Shown: in pieces, positions 7,282-16,873 of the stretch
Numbering within the stretch: the stretch's first letter is position 1
Layout of the letters: each line of letters starts with the position of its first letter
Assembly (NCBI GenBank): GCA_944384155.1
Contig: CALWSG010000013.1
Location: 1-64,000, forward strand
Length of the DNA stretch: 64,000 nucleotides
Reading direction: 5' to 3'
Origin: an uncultured Lachnospiraceae bacterium
GTDB lineage: Bacteria; Bacillota; Clostridia; Lachnospirales; Lachnospiraceae
Position numbers and translations under genes: made by a program
The notes under the pieces: model-generated
What the model was told of the DNA's origin: nothing
Databases searched by the model: none
The model's input: the letters and a program-made list of their open reading frames with translations, nothing else

Positions 7282-8676
7282 TTATTCTTCTGCTGATAAG
7301 TCATAGTATTTATCCATAATCTTAGTATCTATTCTGTCAAGCTCCTCCTTAGGAAGAATATGCAAAAGCTTCCAGCCCAAATTAAGGGTTGTAATAATAT
7401 CCCTGTTTTCATACTCAGCCTGACCTACAAACTGAGTTTCAAATGCCCTTCCAAATTCAAGATATTTTTTATCTGATGCCGACAGCTCATCTTCTCCTAT
7501 AACAGATGCCAAAGCTCTGGCCTCACCCACCTTAGCATATGCGGAAAACAACTGATTTGCCACGTCCTGATGATCCTCTCTCGTGTATCCCTCCCCTATA
7601 CCATCCTTCATCAGACGTGAAAGAGAAGGAAGCACATTAATAGGGGGATATATTGCCTGTCCGTGCATCTGCCTGTCTAACACTATCTGCCCCTCAGTTA
7701 TATACCCTGTAAGGTCTGGTATAGGATGGGTAATATCATCATTTGGCATTGACAATATAGGAATCTGTGTCACTGAACCATTGGAATTTTTTACTATTCC
7801 TGCCCTCTCATATATAGTTGCAAATTCAGAATACAAATATCCGGGATATCCTTTTCTCGACGGTATTTCTCCCTTTGATGAGGATACCTCACGAAGTGCC
7901 TCTGCATATGAAGTCATATCGGTAAGTATTACAAGTACCTGCTTTCCGCAGTCGAAGGCAAGGTACTCAGCCGTAGTAAGTGCTACCTTTGGTGTTATAA
8001 GTCTTTCAACAACAGGGTCATTTGCCAGATTTAAAAACATTACCACATGGTCAAGAACCCTGCTCTCCTCAAATGTACTTCTAAAAAATTCAGCCACATC
8101 ATACTTTACACCCATGGCAGCAAACACTACTACAAGCTCATCATCCGTATCATCTCCCAAAGATGCCTGCTTTACTATCTGTGCCGCAAGCTGATTATGA
8201 GGAAGTCCGTTTCCTGAGAATATAGGCAGCTTCTGTCCTCTTATAAGAGTAGTCAGTCCGTCAATGGCAGACACTCCTGTTCTTATATAATTTCTTGGAT
8301 ATTCCCTTGTAACGGGGTTGAGGGGCTTTCCGTTTACATCTCTTTTAATATCAGACACCACAGACCCCATATTATCTATTGGCTGCCCTATGCCGTTAAA
8401 GGTACGCCCCAACATATCCTCCGATAATGTAATCTCAAGAGGATGTCCCGTAAGCCTTGTGTGTGTATTGTTAAGAGACATATTTTCCGTTCCCTCAAAC
8501 ACCTGTATAATTGCCTTATCCTCATATATTTCTATTATTCTTCCTATTTTTTTCTCTTTTCCATTTAAGCCCTCAACTGTCAGTTCCACGATTTCATCAT
8601 ACATAGCGTCCTGTACCCCTTCAAGAGCTATAAGGGGTCCGTTGATTTCACTTAAACCTAAATATGCAATGGACAT
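7282..8676 (-). CDS. atpB: V-type ATPase subunit B
   Basis: The 464-residue non-catalytic head subunit completes the nucleotide sites at its interface with subunit A. Visible family features are [13 protein letters not shown] (about 108-120), the region around [14 protein letters not shown] that replaces a classical P-loop, and the [13 protein letters not shown] segment. Length is typical of the family. It sits between A (24 bp away) and D (11 bp away), which fits stoichiometric expression from one mRNA. Confidence 0.96.
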   Translation of the reverse strand: MSIAYLGLSEINGPLIALEGVQDAMYDEIVELTVEGLNGKEKKIGRIIEIYEDKAIIQVFEGTENMSLNNTHTRLTGHPLEITLSEDMLGRTFNGIGQPIDNMGSVVSDIKRDVNGKPLNPVTREYPRNYIRTGVSAIDGLTTLIRGQKLPIFSGNGLPHNQLAAQIVKQASLGDDTDDELVVVFAAMGVKYDVAEFFRSTFEESRVLDHVVMFLNLANDPVVERLITPKVALTTAEYLAFDCGKQVLVILTDMTSYAEALREVSSSKGEIPSRKGYPGYLYSEFATIYERAGIVKNSNGSVTQIPILSMPNDDITHPIPDLTGYITEGQIVLDRQMHGQAIYPPINVLPSLSRLMKDGIGEGYTREDHQDVANQLFSAYAKVGEARALASVIGEDELSASDKKYLEFGRAFETQFVGQAEYENRDIITTLNLGWKLLHILPKEELDRIDTKIMDKYYDLSAEE

Positions 8677-8700
8677 AATTATTCACCTCTGACACCTTTC

Positions 8701-10464
8701 CTATGCATTTTCCTGTATTACCTTATCATAAAACCTATCTATTTCTTCCCTGTAACCGTCAAACATATCAAGCCTGTCATTGGGAACATCATACTTAATT
8801 GCTATTATTCTCTCGAATATATTATGCCTTTTAAGGACAGATACAGGCATTCCCATTGCAATAAGGGCTTTGCATTTTGTATTGAGATATAATATTGTCT
8901 GCATCATTTTAAGCTGCTTTTCCAACGGTACGCAGGTATCCTCCTTATGAAATGCATTCTGCTGCAGGAAACCAAGCCTTATTATTCTTGCTATTTCCAG
9001 CGTAAGCTTCTGGTCATCAGGAAGCACATCGCTTCCTATAAGCTTAACTATCTCTATAAGGTTGCTTTCCTGATTTAGAAGTGCCAATATCTGATTTCTG
9101 CATGAAACAAAATCAGAACCTACATTTTCATTATACCATGGTGCCAAATCGCCTAAATATTCCGAATAGCTTGTAAGCCAGTGTATTGCAGGAAAGTGCC
9201 TTGCATATGCCAGTGACTTGTCAAGCCCCCAAAAACACCTTACAAATCGCTTTGTATTCTGGGTTACAGGCTCGGAAAAATCCCCTCCCTGAGGAGATAC
9301 TGCACCTATTATAGATACCGAGCCCTCTGTATGGTTAAGATTTTTAAAATATCCTGCCCTCTCGTAAAATGCTGAAAGCTTACTTGCAAGATATGCAGGA
9401 AATCCCTCTTCTGCCGGCATTTCCTCAAGTCTGCCCGACAGCTCCCTCAAAGCTTCTGCCCATCTTGAGGTTGAGTCCGCCATTATGGCGACATGGTATC
9501 CCATGTCCCTGTAATATTCTGCCAATGTTATGCCTGTGTATATACTTGCCTCTCTTGCCGCAACAGGCATATTCGATGTATTGGCTATAAGCACTGTTCT
9601 GTCCATAAGAGGATTCCCTGATTTAGGGTCAACCAGCTTTGAGAAATCCTCCAATACCTGTGTCATCTCATTCCCACGCTCTCCGCAGCCTATATATACT
9701 ATAATATCAGCGTCCGACCATTTTGCTATCTGATGCTGCGTCATTGTCTTACCTGTTCCAAATCCTCCCGGAACTGCCGCCGTTCCTCCCTTTGCTATAG
9801 GGAACAGGGTATCAAGAATACGCTGACCTGTCACAAGGGGCTTTGAGGATGGAAATCTCTTTAATGTAGGTCTTGGGACTCTTATCGGCCACCTTTGGGT
9901 TAATGTAAGCTCTCTTTCTGTGCCGTCATCAAGTCTTATAACTGCTATTGTGTCATTGATTGTGTACTGTCCGCTTGGAGCTGCCTTTACCACCACGCCT
10001 TCTGTTTTTGGCGGAACCATAGATTTATGTACTATGGCACGGGTTTCTGGAACTTCTGCTATAACAGTACCCGGAAATACGGTCTGCCCCTCCTTCACTT
10101 TAATATTTACGTCCCAAAGCTTTTCTGTATCAAGGGAATCCACACTTATTCCTCTTGATATATATATTCCTGAATTGTCTGCTATGGCACCTAAAGGTCT
10201 TTCTATTCCGTCAAATATATTATTTAGTATACCGGGTGCAAGAGTCACAAATATAGCCCTGTCTGTTCCGTACACCTTATCTCCCGGCTTAAGTCCGCTT
10301 GTCTCCTCATATACCTGTATGGTTGTCATATTATCCGTAAGGGAAATCACTTCTCCTACAAGCTTTTCCTCACTTACATACACCATTTCACCCATGAGAA
10401 ACTCTGTTCTTCCCTTTATATATATAACAGGTCCGTTTATACCAAATATAAGTCCACTTTTCAT
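8701..10464 (-). CDS. atpA: V-type ATPase catalytic subunit A
   Basis: The 587-residue subunit hydrolyses or makes ATP in the A3B3 head. The P-loop GGFGTGKT is at 233-240, GERGNE with the catalytic glutamate at 261-266, and the V/A-specific bulge domain lies at about 115-195. The P-loop has T where many homologues have C or S. The length is normal. Whether the complex works as a pump or a synthase cannot be read from this subunit. Confidence 0.97.
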   Translation of the reverse strand: MKSGLIFGINGPVIYIKGRTEFLMGEMVYVSEEKLVGEVISLTDNMTTIQVYEETSGLKPGDKVYGTDRAIFVTLAPGILNNIFDGIERPLGAIADNSGIYISRGISVDSLDTEKLWDVNIKVKEGQTVFPGTVIAEVPETRAIVHKSMVPPKTEGVVVKAAPSGQYTINDTIAVIRLDDGTERELTLTQRWPIRVPRPTLKRFPSSKPLVTGQRILDTLFPIAKGGTAAVPGGFGTGKTMTQHQIAKWSDADIIVYIGCGERGNEMTQVLEDFSKLVDPKSGNPLMDRTVLIANTSNMPVAAREASIYTGITLAEYYRDMGYHVAIMADSTSRWAEALRELSGRLEEMPAEEGFPAYLASKLSAFYERAGYFKNLNHTEGSVSIIGAVSPQGGDFSEPVTQNTKRFVRCFWGLDKSLAYARHFPAIHWLTSYSEYLGDLAPWYNENVGSDFVSCRNQILALLNQESNLIEIVKLIGSDVLPDDQKLTLEIARIIRLGFLQQNAFHKEDTCVPLEKQLKMMQTILYLNTKCKALIAMGMPVSVLKRHNIFERIIAIKYDVPNDRLDMFDGYREEIDRFYDKVIQENA

Positions 10465-10495
10465 GTTCTTTTATTCCTTTCCGTAAGCCAGCATC

Positions 10496-11068
10496 CTAAG
10501 GCTCCATCAGATAATTTTCCATCCAGCTTTCAAGCTTTGACTCAAACGAATTATCTATAAGTATGTTTTTATTTGGAATTTCTGCCTTTATTCCTCCCAA
10601 AAAGCTTCTTCCGTCTGCAATAAGTTCTTCTCCCGTTGCCCTTTCAAGCTCCGGCTTTAGTTTTTCGTCCCGGGCATCTATATATATGGCAATAGCCTCA
10701 CCTCTTGCCACCTTCTTTGCCTCATTTATCTGCTTTATAAGAAGCCTTTTATAATCCTCTGTCTCAAAAAATTCCTTAAGAAGCTCCTTAATCTCAGATA
10801 ACAGCTTTTCCTTAATTTCCTCCTGCTTGAGATTTATATTTCTCCTTATGTGAAGCTGCTCCGTAGTATATTCCCTGCTTGCCTTTCTTCTTATCCTGTC
10901 TGCTTCTATGCTCTCCTCAAGCTTTTTCTGCTTAATAGCCTCCTCCTTGTGCTCCTCAAAATACTTATTAAGACCAGCTTTATATTCCTCCAGCTCCATG
11001 TCGCACTGGCTCTGGGTGCTTTCAAGTATAACTGTATTAAAATGCTTAAGCTTTTCCTCTGTAGTCAT
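10496..11068 (-). CDS. atpE: V-type ATPase subunit E (peripheral stalk)
   Basis: The 190-residue protein has a long charged N-terminal helix (about 1-110) and a compact C-terminal domain ending in DNSFESKLE. That is the layout of the E subunit, which pairs with the G/H subunit to form the peripheral stalk tying the head to subunit I. It lies between F and A as expected. Sequence conservation in this family is low, so the call rests on layout and position. Confidence 0.88.
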   Translation of the reverse strand: MTTEEKLKHFNTVILESTQSQCDMELEEYKAGLNKYFEEHKEEAIKQKKLEESIEADRIRRKASREYTTEQLHIRRNINLKQEEIKEKLLSEIKELLKEFFETEDYKRLLIKQINEAKKVARGEAIAIYIDARDEKLKPELERATGEELIADGRSFLGGIKAEIPNKNILIDNSFESKLESWMENYLMEP

Positions 11069-11088
11069 GCCTGCCTCCTTAATGTGAA

Positions 11089-11397
11089 CTATAGCTTCAC
11101 TCCTATTGCCTCATTAATATATGATGTAATGAAATCCGCCCTTCTGGTACTTCCGTGTCTGTCAGGAATTTCCAGTATAAGCTTTCCCTTAAGATTTTCT
11201 TTAGCCTCTCCCACTACTTCAGGATATTTTCCCGTAAAAAGCTCAGTGATAAATATAATTCCGATATCCTTATCCTTAGCCGCCCTGGCAATGGCATCTA
11301 TAAGCTCCTGCTTTTCATGTACAACTACCCCCTCCACACCTGCCAGTCTCATTCCTGTGGCAGTATCAACATTGTCACTTATAAGATACGTTTTCAT
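11089..11397 (-). CDS. atpF: V-type ATPase subunit F
   Basis: The 102-residue Rossmann-like subunit binds the D shaft. Typical segments are the opening YLISDNVDTATGMRLAG, the GIIFITE strand and the LEIPDRHG loop. The size matches the family. GGAATGGAG precedes the start, but the longer leader motif seen before fliS and three other genes is absent. Confidence 0.92.
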   Translation of the reverse strand: MKTYLISDNVDTATGMRLAGVEGVVVHEKQELIDAIARAAKDKDIGIIFITELFTGKYPEVVGEAKENLKGKLILEIPDRHGSTRRADFITSYINEAIGVKL

Positions 11398-11438
11398 AAC
11401 TACTCTCCATTCCGAAACAGTCTGCCTTTATGTTTATT

Positions 11439-11870
11439 CTACAAGTTTCCTAATATCATAAAGGAAATAATAAGTCCGTAAAGGGCTACACCTTCTGCCA
11501 GTCCAAGGAAAATAAGCGATTTACCAAATATTGATGAGTCCTCGCTTATGGCACCAAGTGCTGCACTTGCCGCACTTGACACTGCAATGCCTCCGCCAAT
11601 TCCTGAAAGCCCTACTGCAAGTGCCGCTGCCACATACCCCAAACCTGTTGCCAGCCCTGAGCCTGTATTGCTTACCTCCGCTGCCTGTGCAGTAGACACA
11701 AAGCCAAATACAACACTGAACAGTATAATTCCCACATATGTTGACAGGTTAATAATTACAGCTTTCTTATAACGTCCCTTTGATTTTTCTCCTCTTGCAT
11801 ATGCCCCAAAAGGAACTGCAAAGCTTAGTACAAGTGCAACAAATAAAGTTATTCCCACTGCTAATGTCAT
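11439..11870 (-). CDS. atpK: V-type ATPase proteolipid subunit K (rotor ring)
   Basis: The 143-residue membrane protein has about four hydrophobic helices. The C-terminal hairpin is a glycine/alanine-rich proteolipid pair (GYVAAALAVGLSGIGGGIA, then GKSLIFLGLAEGVALYG), with the ion-binding glutamate in LAEGVALYG. The N-terminal pair does not look like a second proteolipid hairpin. The glutamate is followed by G rather than the S/T usual in sodium-binding rings, which weakly suggests proton coupling. It is the only ring subunit in the operon. Confidence 0.92.
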   Translation of the reverse strand: MTLAVGITLFVALVLSFAVPFGAYARGEKSKGRYKKAVIINLSTYVGIILFSVVFGFVSTAQAAEVSNTGSGLATGLGYVAAALAVGLSGIGGGIAVSSAASAALGAISEDSSIFGKSLIFLGLAEGVALYGLIISFMILGNL

Positions 11871-11888
11871 TTTCTTATCCTCCTAAAA

Positions 11889-13844
11889 TTATCTTTTATT
11901 GTTTAGTATAATCTTCTTTTCGTTGTATGGCTTAAATTCCCGTCCTGTTCCTTTATAGAATCTTGAAAATATCTCATAATACTCAAGACGCAGAACCTGA
12001 ATACCTACAATCAGCCCTTCAAGTCCACACACCACAATGTTTCCTATGATAATAACCACTATATTTCCCATTCTTCCGTTTTCCGCACCTGCAAGCATTA
12101 ACACCACCTCCATCATGGCTGCGTGGCTGACTGCAAATGCTCCTATTCGTATAAAGGAAAGTGTGTTTGAAAAGTAACTTAAAAGAACCTCAAACATTTC
12201 AAAAAATGTCTGTGTGGCAAACATTCCCACACTTCCCTCTACCGCCTTTCTTTTTTGTATTATATGTGTGAGAGGCTCCTTTAAGGCTATGATTATGAGA
12301 GGTACAACAAACATTACAGCCATAACTATTCCTGCCGGAAGCTTATTGCCCGTCATAAACAATATAATTGCTGCAGCAACAGACACATAAAATACAAGTC
12401 CTGCCACTCCGTTTGCATCAAACCACTTGTTCTCCATATCCTTGGCTTTAACTGCATTGATAATGTGCATTATCATGGCAATAATAACAAGTCCCATTCC
12501 AAAAACTATTGACACTACAAATACAGTATTAAGCCTTCCCACAAACGGAAGATTTGTCATTGCCTTTGCCGGACTTAACCATAAATGAGGCAGTATATCC
12601 TCAAATCCGAATAAGCTTCCGTATAAAAAGCCGAATATTGTGGAAAAAAAGCCTGCGGCACCTATAATTGCGGCAAGGTCTATTTTCTTTATCTTATACA
12701 GCAAAAGACCTCCTAAGAAAAGACAAAGCCCCTGACCCACATCTCCAAACATGGCACCGAATATAAAAGCATATGTGACTGCCACAAAGATTGTAGGGTC
12801 TATTTCATTGTACGATGGCATTCCATACATTCTTACAAACATCTCAAAAGGCTTTACCAGCCTTGGATTTTTAAGCTTGGTAGGGGGATTGCTGTCTGTT
12901 GTTTCATTTCCCCTGTCAACTATGCATATTGTATCAGGCTCTCCTTTTGTAATGTCAAACTCTAAAAGCTGTGCATCCTTTTCAGTCATCCACCCGCATA
13001 GTATAAAGTATGCCAAACCATCCTCCTTGGTACAGGCTGCGTATTTTCTTATGTCATAGTTTTTAACATAGGTTCTTAAGGTTTCATAGCTGTTAAAAAA
13101 CCTTTCCCTGTCTCTGTTCAGCCTTTCCCTTATAACTATTTTTTCATTATCTATATTCTGACTGATAATCTTTATCTTCTTTTCATAATAGCTTATTGCC
13201 TCATCAGGTGTTCCATGGGTATCATCAGGTATAAAGGTTCTCTCAAAATGAAGTGAGGTATATGCCGCATCTACACTTTCCTTTTCCGTAAGAGCAACAA
13301 AATAAATTCCCCAGACATACTTTTCATCTTCTGTTGCCTTCACAAAAACAGATGCAAGATCACTCTCCACATAATCAATAAATTTTATATAATTTTCCTT
13401 TGGTATGCGTCCAAACCTGAACCGCATACTTTTAAATCCCAATATTTCATCAATATTATAATTTACCGTCTTAAAGGGAAGAACCTTATTTAATCTTTCT
13501 CTCTGACCGGCAAGCTCTGCTTCCATTTCCTCAAGCCTATTTTTTCTTTCCTTTATATATCTGTAAAGTCCCGTAATAAACTCCGTGCTTTCCTTAACGC
13601 TGATATCAAAGGAATTATATTTACCCTGTCCATACATATTGGAAAGCTCCTCCCCATAAGCAAGCTGTTCCTTATACGGATTCTGTCCCACATATGGATA
13701 CAGTGTATTTATGGATTTCAACTCTGATGGAGCATATTCAAGCTGAATTTCATATTTTGAAATATAATCATCTACTATTCTGTCAATATCTCCCTTTGGT
13801 CCCGTTATACTGACAAAACTCATTTTTTCTATCAAGCCCTTCAC
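11889..13844 (-). CDS. atpI: V-type ATPase subunit I (membrane stator)
   Basis: The 651-residue protein is the a/I-type stator carrying ions past the K ring. The soluble N-terminal half (about 1-340) has two alpha/beta lobes joined by coiled coils. The C-terminal half has about seven transmembrane helices, including GDVGQGLCLFLGG and the FEVLLSYFSNTLSFIRIGAFAV region, where the conserved arginine of the ion path lies in SFIRIGAF. The size is typical. Subunits K and C lie directly on either side. Confidence 0.95.
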   Translation of the reverse strand: MKGLIEKMSFVSITGPKGDIDRIVDDYISKYEIQLEYAPSELKSINTLYPYVGQNPYKEQLAYGEELSNMYGQGKYNSFDISVKESTEFITGLYRYIKERKNRLEEMEAELAGQRERLNKVLPFKTVNYNIDEILGFKSMRFRFGRIPKENYIKFIDYVESDLASVFVKATEDEKYVWGIYFVALTEKESVDAAYTSLHFERTFIPDDTHGTPDEAISYYEKKIKIISQNIDNEKIVIRERLNRDRERFFNSYETLRTYVKNYDIRKYAACTKEDGLAYFILCGWMTEKDAQLLEFDITKGEPDTICIVDRGNETTDSNPPTKLKNPRLVKPFEMFVRMYGMPSYNEIDPTIFVAVTYAFIFGAMFGDVGQGLCLFLGGLLLYKIKKIDLAAIIGAAGFFSTIFGFLYGSLFGFEDILPHLWLSPAKAMTNLPFVGRLNTVFVVSIVFGMGLVIIAMIMHIINAVKAKDMENKWFDANGVAGLVFYVSVAAAIILFMTGNKLPAGIVMAVMFVVPLIIIALKEPLTHIIQKRKAVEGSVGMFATQTFFEMFEVLLSYFSNTLSFIRIGAFAVSHAAMMEVVLMLAGAENGRMGNIVVIIIGNIVVCGLEGLIVGIQVLRLEYYEIFSRFYKGTGREFKPYNEKKIILNNKR

Positions 13845-13850
13845 CTCCGC

Positions 13851-14891
13851 CTATAATATTGCTTTTGCTATATCATCCTTCTTATATCCGTAACGTATGC
13901 ATTCTACTATTGTTATAAGCTTGTTCATCTCCTCCCGCTTATCTCTTAGATAGCTGCTCATAACAGCCATGGAATAAGGCTCTATTCTGTAATACTTATC
14001 ATAAATTCTTTTAATAAGCTCCTTACATATCTTATCCATTCTCATCTCATCAAAGCTTTCGGCAGTTAAAAACCTTCCGTATTTTGTATTTACAATAGCT
14101 GTTTTCAGCTCTGCAATATCGTGAGTCTCTACAAGTCTTATCATCTGCTCCTTTTTAACTCTGTGGTAAATAGGTATTATCATAGCTGCAATCTGACCTT
14201 GCGTCATATTATAAAATTTTTTTGCTCTGTATATCCACATAAGATTCAGAATATCCGCCTCTGTTCCTATAATATCCGACACAGCTCTAAGCTCTGACCC
14301 CTTAAAATAAGTCCTTCTTTTTTTCCATACATATCGAAAATAAAACATATCAAGTGTCAGCTCATAATCAAACGCTTCCTTACCTCCTAAATCAAGAACC
14401 TGCTTTAAAGGCTCATAATATATACTGCCCTCAAGACCTTTTACAATTTCAGAAAAGGTCATTGCCTTAAACAGCTCCTCAAAATTTATTTCCGAGTATT
14501 TTCCAAATATCTGCTCTATAAATTGGTTCTGCTCCTTGGTTATATATGGAGAATTACTTTTTCTTATGGCTCTTTTTATCATTTCCACCTCATAAAGCAT
14601 AAAGTGGATTTTTAAATACTTTCTCTGTTCAAGGCTTGCAAACTTATATATTTTGTCAAACTGGCGATAGCCTGAATATACTATGGCATGTTCAACAGTT
14701 TCCCTGTGTATGGAAGCAGTATCCACACTATCCAGCACCTCTTTAAAGCCTGCCCTGTTTTTCAAATATTCTGCTATCTCAGGAACAGTCTCAAAATCTA
14801 TTATCTTCTCATATTCTTCATCTGATATAAGCCTGCTCCGCATTGCTTTTATCTTTGTTGTAAGCCCGCTATATTGTTTTAAACTTCCCAT
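13851..14891 (-). CDS. atpC: V-type ATPase subunit C (AC39/d-like)
   Basis: The 346-residue all-helical protein links the D/F rotor to the K ring. YSGLTTKIKAMRSRLISDEEYEKI at the N terminus and three helical repeats fit the V-ATPase C/d family. Its 3' end is 6 bp from the subunit I start, suggesting coupled translation. Confidence 0.92.
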   Translation of the reverse strand: MGSLKQYSGLTTKIKAMRSRLISDEEYEKIIDFETVPEIAEYLKNRAGFKEVLDSVDTASIHRETVEHAIVYSGYRQFDKIYKFASLEQRKYLKIHFMLYEVEMIKRAIRKSNSPYITKEQNQFIEQIFGKYSEINFEELFKAMTFSEIVKGLEGSIYYEPLKQVLDLGGKEAFDYELTLDMFYFRYVWKKRRTYFKGSELRAVSDIIGTEADILNLMWIYRAKKFYNMTQGQIAAMIIPIYHRVKKEQMIRLVETHDIAELKTAIVNTKYGRFLTAESFDEMRMDKICKELIKRIYDKYYRIEPYSMAVMSSYLRDKREEMNKLITIVECIRYGYKKDDIAKAIL

Positions 14892-14900
14892 ACATAACCT

Positions 14901-15227
14901 CTATTCATTAATCAGCCTCTGAAAAATTTCCCGTGATATTTTTTCATGATTTTTTTCATAGGCAAAATCAAGCTTTCCCACCTGAGTCTCCATATCTTTT
15001 CTCATGTCCAGCATGGCAGTTCTCTTCTCCTCCTCCAGCCTTTCTGCCAGCTTTTCCAAGTTTTCCTTATGCTCCTTTTCCAGCCTCTCATCAAATAATT
15101 TTATTTTTTCTTCTATTTCCTTTAAATATTCGCTTTTTTTCTTCTCCGTATCATTCTTTATCCCCTCTGCGGAATGTTCTATTTTTGACAAAGATGATAT
15201 TACCCTGTCTATTTTATTATCTTCCAT
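14901..15227 (-). CDS. V-type ATPase subunit G/H-like (peripheral stalk)
   Basis: The first gene of the operon encodes a 108-residue protein that is almost entirely charged coiled coil (about 20-90, rich in E and K), as in the G/H subunit that pairs with E. No other domain is visible. GGAGGTGACGG lies just before the ATG. The call rests on coiled-coil character, size and position before subunit C. Confidence 0.8.
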   Translation of the reverse strand: MEDNKIDRVISSLSKIEHSAEGIKNDTEKKKSEYLKEIEEKIKLFDERLEKEHKENLEKLAERLEEEKRTAMLDMRKDMETQVGKLDFAYEKNHEKISREIFQRLINE

Positions 15228-15385
15228 ACCGTCACCTCCATAAATGCTAAAATCAAATTAAAACTTTGTAATCTATCTTACTACTTTCTTACTTAAAAAT
15301 AAAGTAATTTTCTACTTTTTTTGTCTTTACTTTTATGATATTATCTTTTAGGATTGAGATGAAAACCCAGCAGAAAGGATTAATA

Positions 15386-16036
15386 ATGAGACTTAGAAAT
15401 GTAAAGGGTTCAAGGGAGGCTATTGCCGTAAGCCCATATACCATAAATGAACCTGAAACCTTAAAGGGACAGTGGAAACAGCTTTTTAAAAACAATAACC
15501 CCATACATATCGAGGTAGGTATGGGAAAGGGGAGATTTATAACATCTCTTGCGGCACTAAACCCACATATTAATTATATCGGCATAGAAAAATATTCAAG
15601 TGTTCTTTACCGTGCACTAGAAAAAATGGAGGAGCTTAAGCTTCCAAACCTTTATTTTATACGCATGGAGGCTGAAGATTTATGTGAGATTTTTGATAAA
15701 AATGAAATAGATAGAATTTATCTTAATTTTTCTGACCCTTGGCCAAAGGACAGACATGCCAAGAGACGTCTTACCTCAAAGGAATTTTTTAACAGATATG
15801 ATAAAATTCTTGTTCCCGATGGAAGAGTTGAGTTTAAAACAGACAATAATGACTTATTTGATTTTTCCTTAGAACAGATACCTGAAGCGGGGTGGATAAT
15901 AGAAGCCTGCACAAGAAATCTCCATAACACCCCTTCTATGAATGAAGGAAATGTAATGACTGAATATGAGGAAAAATTTTCCTCTGCGGGGAATCCCATT
16001 AACAAGCTTATTGCCGTAAGACATAATAATCCATAG
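15386..16036 (+). CDS. trmB: tRNA (guanine-N7-)-methyltransferase TrmB
   Basis: The 216-residue enzyme methylates G46 in the tRNA variable loop using S-adenosylmethionine. Family motifs are the HIEVGMGKGRFI SAM site, NYIGIEKY, the NFSDPWPKDRHAKRRL catalytic segment and the C-terminal FKTDNNDLFDF. The start at 15386 (MRLRNVKGSR) follows AAAGGA by 6 nt. An in-frame start 51 nt earlier has no ribosome site. It is divergent from the V-ATPase operon across about 160 bp. Confidence 0.95.
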   Translation: MRLRNVKGSREAIAVSPYTINEPETLKGQWKQLFKNNNPIHIEVGMGKGRFITSLAALNPHINYIGIEKYSSVLYRALEKMEELKLPNLYFIRMEAEDLCEIFDKNEIDRIYLNFSDPWPKDRHAKRRLTSKEFFNRYDKILVPDGRVEFKTDNNDLFDFSLEQIPEAGWIIEACTRNLHNTPSMNEGNVMTEYEEKFSSAGNPINKLIAVRHNNP

Positions 16037-16058
16037 GTATAATGCTTTAGAAATTTTA

Positions 16059-16104
16059 TTTGCCATATACTTATACTTTATAAAACATATAAGTATATGG
16101 CAAA
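16059..16104. repeat. 17-bp inverted repeat between trmB and the trhA homologue
   Basis: TTTGCCATATACTTATA (16059-16075) is perfectly inverse to 16088-16104 around a 12-base loop. It includes the last codons of the minus-strand gene. Neither side has a T run, so it may act as an RNA 3' stabiliser or a weak bidirectional terminator between the convergent genes. Confidence 0.6.
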
Positions 16105-16740
16105 AAAGTGTAGTATGCTTCCTCCAAGTACAAAAAAGTGCCATATGGAATGAAAGTATCTCCTGTTGTCTCCAAGTCTGTATAAAACTGCTCCTACAGT
16201 ATAGACTACTCCCCCTGTAACAAGAAGGGCTATTCCTCCTTTATTCATAGATTCCATAAGTGCCTTAAATCCAAACACAATAACCCAGCCCATAAATATA
16301 TAACAAAAAAGAGAAATTCTTTCGTATTTTTCTACATCTATGGCATTAAATACTATTCCCACTATAGCTGAAACAACAATTACACCAAAGTATACCCATC
16401 CTATTACCCCTCCTATTGCCACAAGCACCACAGGTATATACGTTCCTGCTATAAGAAGAAATATTGTACAGTGGTCAAATACTCTGAACACCCTCTTTGC
16501 ATTATTTCTTTTCAAGGCATGATACATAGTTGACATCATATATAACAAAAACAGCATTGAGCCAAATAAGGCGCTGCTTACAACTGCCGTTGCACTTCCG
16601 CTTTTTGCCGCCTTGACAACACACAGTACAAGACCTGCTATTGACAGCCCGGCTCCTATGCCGTGTGATATTGCACTTATAAGCTCTTCCCCCAATGTAT
16701 AATCAGGCAATGTTATCCTTTCTCTTATTCCTACACCCAT
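16078..16740 (-). CDS. trhA: TrhA/hemolysin III (PAQR) membrane protein
   Basis: The 220-residue protein has seven hydrophobic segments. It shows the PAQR features SHGIGAGLSIAG near the N terminus, MYHAL in the middle and HSIWHFFVLGG near the end; the S and H residues in these are the presumed metal ligands. Bacterial members help membrane lipid homeostasis; the 'hemolysin III' name is historical. The start at 16740 follows GGAG. The in-frame ATG four codons upstream overlaps that site and was rejected. Its leader carries copy B of the shared element. Confidence 0.88.
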   Translation of the reverse strand: MGVGIRERITLPDYTLGEELISAISHGIGAGLSIAGLVLCVVKAAKSGSATAVVSSALFGSMLFLLYMMSTMYHALKRNNAKRVFRVFDHCTIFLLIAGTYIPVVLVAIGGVIGWVYFGVIVVSAIVGIVFNAIDVEKYERISLFCYIFMGWVIVFGFKALMESMNKGGIALLVTGGVVYTVGAVLYRLGDNRRYFHSIWHFFVLGGSILHFFAIYLYVL

Positions 16741-16773
16741 ATTAATCTCCATTCTGAAGCGTTTACGCTCCGC
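16741..16773 (-). promoter_or_regulatory. Shared SD-proximal leader element, copy B (trhA homologue)
   Basis: On the minus strand GCGGAGCGT (16773-16765) is followed directly by AAACGCTTCAGAATGGAG and ATTAAT-ATG. GGAGCGT pairs with ACGCTTC (one G-U) to make a compact hairpin just before the ribosome site. In the alternative pairing, CTTC faces the GGAG Shine-Dalgarno. The CGGAGCGT segment is the same one that forms the hairpin loop in the fliS leader. Confidence 0.6.
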
Positions 16774-16873
16774 ATTGTTTCTGTTTTTATCTGCGAATAT
16801 TGCTGCTTTATTATGTAGTTTTTAAAACTACTTATTATAATATCCCCATATCTTCTGTATGTCAAGAAAGAAT

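Noticed and set aside
7583..8194. 203-codon open frame on the plus strand inside V-ATPase subunit B
   Set aside because: It mirrors a fully conserved gene, has no ribosome site and shows no family resemblance. The same reasoning removes other antisense frames, for example 9920-10486, 10850-11461, 17013-17687 and 30285-30914.
11398..11440. GGAATGGAG before atpF as a fifth copy of the shared leader
   Set aside because: Only the ribosome-site part matches. ACGCTC, its partner strand and ATTA are missing. The same holds for GAATGGAGG before the aconitase-family gene (24021-24050).
16059..16104. Inverted repeat as a classical rho-independent terminator
   Set aside because: No T run follows on either strand, so it is recorded as a repeat only.
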